NCBI GenBank assembly: GCA_009469665.1
Contig: SSTB01000202.1
Location: forward strand, 1 to 23,685
From: Azonexaceae bacterium
GTDB taxonomy: Bacteria > Pseudomonadota > Gammaproteobacteria > Burkholderiales > Rhodocyclaceae
Direction: 5' to 3'
Length of the DNA stretch: 23,685 bases
Made by a program: the position numbers and the translations under genes. Every line of letters begins with the position of its first letter. Positions within the stretch are counted from its first letter, which is position 1. Under the pieces are notes generated by a model that was given only the letters and a program-made list of their open reading frames with translations, did no database searches and was not told the origin of the DNA. Below, piece after piece: positions 20,250 through 23,685 of the stretch.

Positions 20250-22562
20250 TTGTCGAGTTCCCGCCTGATTCTACGCCTCATCGCCTACCCCATTGCAGCC
20301 CTGGCCGGCCTCGTTGCCATTGCCATCGCGCTTGCGCTCATCGTCCTGGTCCTCACCTATCCCAATCTCCCCTCCCTGGAAGTGCTGACCGACTACCGAC
20401 CCAAGATACCGCTGCGGGTATACACCTCGGATGGCTTTCTGATCGGAGAATTCGGCGAGGAACGTCGGGCTGTGGTGGCCTACCGCGATGTGCCCGAAGT
20501 GATGAAGCAGGCCATCCTGGCCGCAGAGGACGAGCGCTTCTTCCAACACGGCGGCGTCGATTACCAGGGCGTATTGCGGGCGGCTCTCGCCAATCTCACC
20601 AGCGGCGGCAAGAAGCAGGGCGCATCGACGATCACCCAGCAGGTGGCCCGCAATTTCTTTCTCTCCAGCGAAAAGACCTATACACGCAAGCTCTACGAGA
20701 TGCTGCTCTCATTCAAGATCGAGAGCAACCTTTCCAAGGAGCAGATATTCGAGCTGTACCTGAACCAGATTTTCCTGGGTCAGCGAGCCTATGGCTTTGC
20801 GGCTGCGGCGCAGATTTACTACGGCAAGCCACTGGCGGACATTTCCGTGGCCGAAGCCGCCATGCTGGCAGGCCTGCCCAAGGCACCTTCTGCCTTCAAC
20901 CCGGTCGTCAATCCCAAACGTGCCAAGATTCGCCAGCAATACGTGCTGCGCCGCATGCATGAACTGGGATTCATCGACGCCAAGCAACACGAGGCCGCTC
21001 TGAAGGAAACCCTGGTGGTGAAGCGCGACCTCTCCGACTATCCGGTTCACGCCGAATTCGTCGCCGAGATGGCGCGCCAGATCGCCGCCGAGCAGTTCCC
21101 CGACGAGGTCTATACCCGAGGCTTCCGCATCACCACCACCCTGACCCGCGACGAGCAGCAGGCCGCCTACGCCAGCCTGCGCAGGGGAGTCATGGATTAC
21201 GACCGTCGCCACGGTTACCGGGGTGCGGAATCATTCGTCGACCTGGGCGCCGCGCCCGCAGACCAGGAGGAGTTCCTCGATGAAGCGCTCCAGGATGTTC
21301 CCGATGCGGGCGACCTCGTCCCCGGCATCGTCGTAGCGGCGAACGCCACCCAGGTCAAGGTCTATCGCCGGGGCGGCGAGACGGTAACGCTAAGTGGCGA
21401 TGCCCTAAAGTTCGCCGCCCGCATGCTGGACGACAAGGCGCCGCCGCAGAAGCGCTTGCGGCGTGGTGCGGTCGTCCGCCTGCAAAAAAGCGAGAAGGGC
21501 TGGCAGATCGCCCAGTTGCCCGAAGTGGAATCGGCTTTCGTCGCGGTCGATCCCCGTGACGGCCGCATCCGCGCCCTGGTCGGCGGCTTCGATTTCAACC
21601 GCAACAAGTTCAACCATGCCACCCAGGCCTGGCGCCAGCCCGGCTCCAGCTTCAAGCCCTTCATCTATTCCGCCTCCCTGGAGAAGGGTTTCAGCCCCTC
21701 GACCATGGTTGAGGATGAACCCATTGTCATCCCCGCCAGCCAGACCGGTTCCCAGGCCTGGGAACCGCACAACTACGACGGCAAGTACGAAGGCCCGATG
21801 AAGCTGCGTACCGCCCTGGCCAAGTCGAAGAACATGGTGTCCATCCGCATCCTGCAAGCCATCACCCCGGCCTACGCCCAGGACTACGCCACCCGCTTTG
21901 GCTTCGAAGCCGAAAAGCACCCCCCCTACCTGACCATGGCCCTGGGGGCGGGGGCGGTGACCCCCTGGCAGATGGCCTCGGCCTACTCAGTCTTCGCCAA
22001 TGGCGGCTACCGCATCCAGCCCTACGTCATCATGGAAATCCGCAACGAACGCAACGAAGTGGTCGCCGCGGCTGCCCCGGTCAGCGTCGGCGAGGAATCC
22101 ACCCGGGCCATCGACCCCCGCAACGCCTTCCTCATGGACGGCATGCTGCGCGACGTCACCATTTACGGGACCGCGGCCAAGGCTTCCGTAGCCCTCAAGC
22201 GCCACGATCTCGCCGGCAAGACGGGCACCACCAACGAATATGTCGATGCCTGGTTCTGCGGTTACCAGATGACCGTCGCCGGCTGTGCCTGGATCGGCTT
22301 CGACCAGCCCAAGAAGCTGGGCGACAAGGAAACGGGGGGAGCTGCCGCCCTGCCCATCTGGATCGGCTACATGACCCGCGCCCTGCGCGACGTCCCGGTC
22401 AGCCTGCCCGAAGCCCCCGCAGGGCTGGTGGCTTACGGGACCGGACGCGATCGCAGCTATGTTTACAGCGAGAATGCGGAGAAGGAAGAAGCCGCCGCCT
22501 CAGAAGCAACGAGCGGCGAAGCTCCGCCCCAACCCGACCTGGATAAGCCCCCAACGGATTGA
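20250..22562 (+). CDS. mrcA: Penicillin-binding protein 1A (bifunctional transglycosylase/transpeptidase)
   Basis: A 770-residue class A PBP that polymerises and cross-links peptidoglycan. A short cytoplasmic N-terminus precedes a membrane helix (about 13-37). The GT51 transglycosylase (about 52-225) has catalytic Glu93 in EDERFFQHGG and the motifs GASTITQQVARN and ELYLNQIFLG. An OB-like insert (about 350-425) precedes the transpeptidase, which has SSFK with nucleophile Ser466, SKN at 526-528 and KTG at 657-659. The tail is Glu/Pro-rich. The start codon is TTG (20250) with a poor Shine-Dalgarno. I chose it because no ATG or GTG lies in frame between the TATAAT box and the membrane helix. It is divergent from pilMNOPQ. 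I see no terminator in the 31 bases before convergent cyaY. Confidence 0.95.
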   Translation: MSSSRLILRLIAYPIAALAGLVAIAIALALIVLVLTYPNLPSLEVLTDYRPKIPLRVYTSDGFLIGEFGEERRAVVAYRDVPEVMKQAILAAEDERFFQHGGVDYQGVLRAALANLTSGGKKQGASTITQQVARNFFLSSEKTYTRKLYEMLLSFKIESNLSKEQIFELYLNQIFLGQRAYGFAAAAQIYYGKPLADISVAEAAMLAGLPKAPSAFNPVVNPKRAKIRQQYVLRRMHELGFIDAKQHEAALKETLVVKRDLSDYPVHAEFVAEMARQIAAEQFPDEVYTRGFRITTTLTRDEQQAAYASLRRGVMDYDRRHGYRGAESFVDLGAAPADQEEFLDEALQDVPDAGDLVPGIVVAANATQVKVYRRGGETVTLSGDALKFAARMLDDKAPPQKRLRRGAVVRLQKSEKGWQIAQLPEVESAFVAVDPRDGRIRALVGGFDFNRNKFNHATQAWRQPGSSFKPFIYSASLEKGFSPSTMVEDEPIVIPASQTGSQAWEPHNYDGKYEGPMKLRTALAKSKNMVSIRILQAITPAYAQDYATRFGFEAEKHPPYLTMALGAGAVTPWQMASAYSVFANGGYRIQPYVIMEIRNERNEVVAAAAPVSVGEESTRAIDPRNAFLMDGMLRDVTIYGTAAKASVALKRHDLAGKTGTTNEYVDAWFCGYQMTVAGCAWIGFDQPKKLGDKETGGAAALPIWIGYMTRALRDVPVSLPEAPAGLVAYGTGRDRSYVYSENAEKEEAAASEATSGEAPPQPDLDKPPTD

Positions 22563-22576
22563 GGCCGCAGCGCCCG

Positions 22577-22588
22577 AGCAGTTGCGCG
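22577..22588. repeat. 12-bp direct repeat, copy 1
   Basis: AGCAGTTGCGCG occurs here, in the short mrcA-cyaY gap, and again at 22640-22651 inside the end of cyaY, 63 bp apart. It may be the trace of a small duplication at the cyaY 3' end, or chance. Confidence 0.4.
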
Positions 22589-22593
22589 CGCCC

Positions 22594-22920
22594 TCACCCA
22601 TCACCCCAAACCCTCACCGACTCCCCGGCCTGCTCGCTTAGCAGTTGCGCGAGTCGCCCGAACAATTCGGCGCCGCCACGGGTATCGACCCAGCGCTGAC
22701 CATCCCAGCGAAAATGGAAGCCCCCCGAGCGCGCCGCCACCCAGATTTCCTGGGCCGCGCCATGGCGATTGACGACCATGCGGCTACCGTCGGCAAACTC
22801 TATTTCCAGGATGCCGCTGCCCGCCCTCTCCCAGTCCAGGTCTGCGCCCGAAGCCTCGAGGGAGGCCTCAAGCCTGGCGAGTACTTGCTCGGCGCGGGAT
22901 TCGAATTCGCTGTCGTTCAT
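22594..22920 (-). CDS. cyaY: Frataxin-family iron protein CyaY
   Basis: A 108-residue bacterial frataxin. The N-terminal helix is acidic (MNDSEFESRAEQVLARLEASLE), followed by the strand-rich core with ILEIEFADGSRMVVNRH, QEIWVAARSGGFHFRWDG and WVDTRGGAELFGRLAQLL, which fits the family throughout. It binds iron and modulates iron-sulphur cluster assembly with IscS. Length is standard. It is divergent from lptM-lysA, a conserved pairing, with 43 bases between the starts. The Shine-Dalgarno is weak (GGTAG). Confidence 0.95.
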   Translation of the reverse strand: MNDSEFESRAEQVLARLEASLEASGADLDWERAGSGILEIEFADGSRMVVNRHGAAQEIWVAARSGGFHFRWDGQRWVDTRGGAELFGRLAQLLSEQAGESVRVWGDG

Positions 22921-22963
22921 GATGTGCTACCATCCCCCGATTACTGACCGATCCGTCATTAAC

Positions 22964-23143
22964 ATGTCCCGATTCCCCCTGGCACTGCTGTTTTCCGGAC
23001 TGATCCTGGGGGGCTGCGGCACCAAGGGCGCACTCTCCATGCCGCCGGGTCCGGCGCCCGACCCGCTCCTAGGCAAGGCTCCCGCCCGCCAAGAGGCCGG
23101 AGCCCACCATGTTAACACGGACACCTCTTCCCCCACCCGATGA
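22964..23143 (+). CDS. lptM: Small LPS-assembly lipoprotein LptM (YifL-like)
   Basis: A 59-residue lipoprotein. The signal peptide ends in the lipobox LGGC with Cys18 lipidated. The mature protein starts [11 protein letters not shown], matching the LptM/YifL signature of C-G-x-K-G followed by a hydrophobic and a proline. LptM in enterobacteria assists maturation of the LptDE LPS translocon. The frame is open upstream to 22769 but overlaps cyaY, so the ATG at 22964 is the start. It has no Shine-Dalgarno (CATTAAC precedes the ATG). Its stop overlaps the lysA start as ATGA, the conserved lptM-lysA order. Confidence 0.88.
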   Translation: MSRFPLALLFSGLILGGCGTKGALSMPPGPAPDPLLGKAPARQEAGAHHVNTDTSSPTR

Positions 23144-23685
23144 GCCCCTTCCCCCGCCAAGCTGGCGTGCTCCACGCCGAATCCGTCAGTCTTGCCCATA
23201 TCGCCCAGCACTTCGGCACCCCGGCCTACGTCTATTCCCGCGCGGCCCTGGAAGCCTCCCTGAGGGAGTTCACCGAGGTACTCTCCGGCCATCCGGCCGG
23301 CGCCGGCGCTCTCGTCTGCTACGCCGTCAAGGCCAATTCCAATCTGGCCATCCTCAATCTCTTTGCCCGCCTTGGCGCCGGCTTCGACATCGTTTCCGGC
23401 GGTGAGCTGGCCCGGGTGCTGGCCGCTGGAGCCGATCCGAGCAAGGTCGTCTTTTCGGGCGTCGGCAAGACAACCGAGGAAATGCGCCAGGCCCTCCAGG
23501 CCGGCATCTTCTGTTTCAACGTCGAGAGCGCCGCCGAACTGGAGCGTCTCGACGCCGTCGCGGGCTCTTTGGGCACACGCGCCCCGGTCAGCCTGCGCGT
23601 CAATCCCGACGTGGACCCGAAGACCCACCCCTACATCTCCACCGGTCTCAAGGAAGCGAAGTTCGGCGTCGCCTACGACCAGGCC
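23140..23685 (+). CDS. lysA: Diaminopimelate decarboxylase LysA, N-terminal part
   Basis: The first 182 residues of a PLP-dependent alanine-racemase-fold decarboxylase that converts meso-diaminopimelate to lysine; the gene runs off the window. Lys64 in YAVKANSN is the PLP-binding lysine. [31 protein letters not shown] and [19 protein letters not shown] are hallmark LysA segments. The start overlaps the lptM stop by four bases (ATGA), so it is translationally coupled. Confidence 0.96.
   Translation, partial: MSPFPRQAGVLHAESVSLAHIAQHFGTPAYVYSRAALEASLREFTEVLSGHPAGAGALVCYAVKANSNLAILNLFARLGAGFDIVSGGELARVLAAGADPSKVVFSGVGKTTEEMRQALQAGIFCFNVESAAELERLDAVAGSLGTRAPVSLRVNPDVDPKTHPYISTGLKEAKFGVAYDQA

Overview
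The window reads as chromosomal DNA of a GC-rich betaproteobacterium. Rhodocyclales (the Azoarcus / Dechloromonas / Azospira type) is my best guess, from gene order and protein flavour only; no search was run. Most of it is core genome. The block mrcA | pilM-N-O-P-Q | aroK-aroB | gltB-gltD is a known proteobacterial neighbourhood, as is cyaY | lptM-lysA at the right edge.

Layout, left to right. (1) 1-2135: an accessory oxidoreductase locus. A periplasm-targeted molybdenum hydroxylase (Tat-signal large subunit cut by the window edge, plus a [2Fe-2S] small subunit) is divergent from an AraC-family regulator. Between them lies a tandem repeat with a 21-bp period, placed like an AraC-type activator site. 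(2) 2139-6097: minus-strand group glmU, a small four-helix membrane protein, and an EF-G-like GTPase, ended by a clear intrinsic terminator. (3) 6075-6845: an unusual protein with three membrane helices, a coiled coil and a winged helix, with its own terminator. (4) 6900-13372: gltBD, glutamate synthase, with a hairpin/T-run inside the probable gltB leader and a strongly structured 187-bp spacer between gltB and gltD. (5) 13413-15035: aroK-aroB of the shikimate pathway. (6) 15057-20185: pilMNOPQ, the type IV pilus alignment complex and secretin, with ATGA-type overlaps throughout. (7) 20193-22562: divergent mrcA (PBP1A). (8) 22594-23685: cyaY (frataxin), divergent from lptM and the start of lysA.

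No gene-free stretch exceeds 300 bases. The larger gaps are 405-551, 1011-1193, 8427-8613, 13255-13412 and 20095-20249, and each is described below. I saw no tRNA, rRNA, CRISPR array, transposase or prophage gene.

I did not find a convincing new multi-gene system. The best leads are the 6105-6845 membrane/winged-helix protein, the 21-bp-spaced operator at 1099-1134, the gltB leader terminator/attenuator, and the hairpin-rich gltB-gltD spacer flanked by an 11-bp direct repeat.
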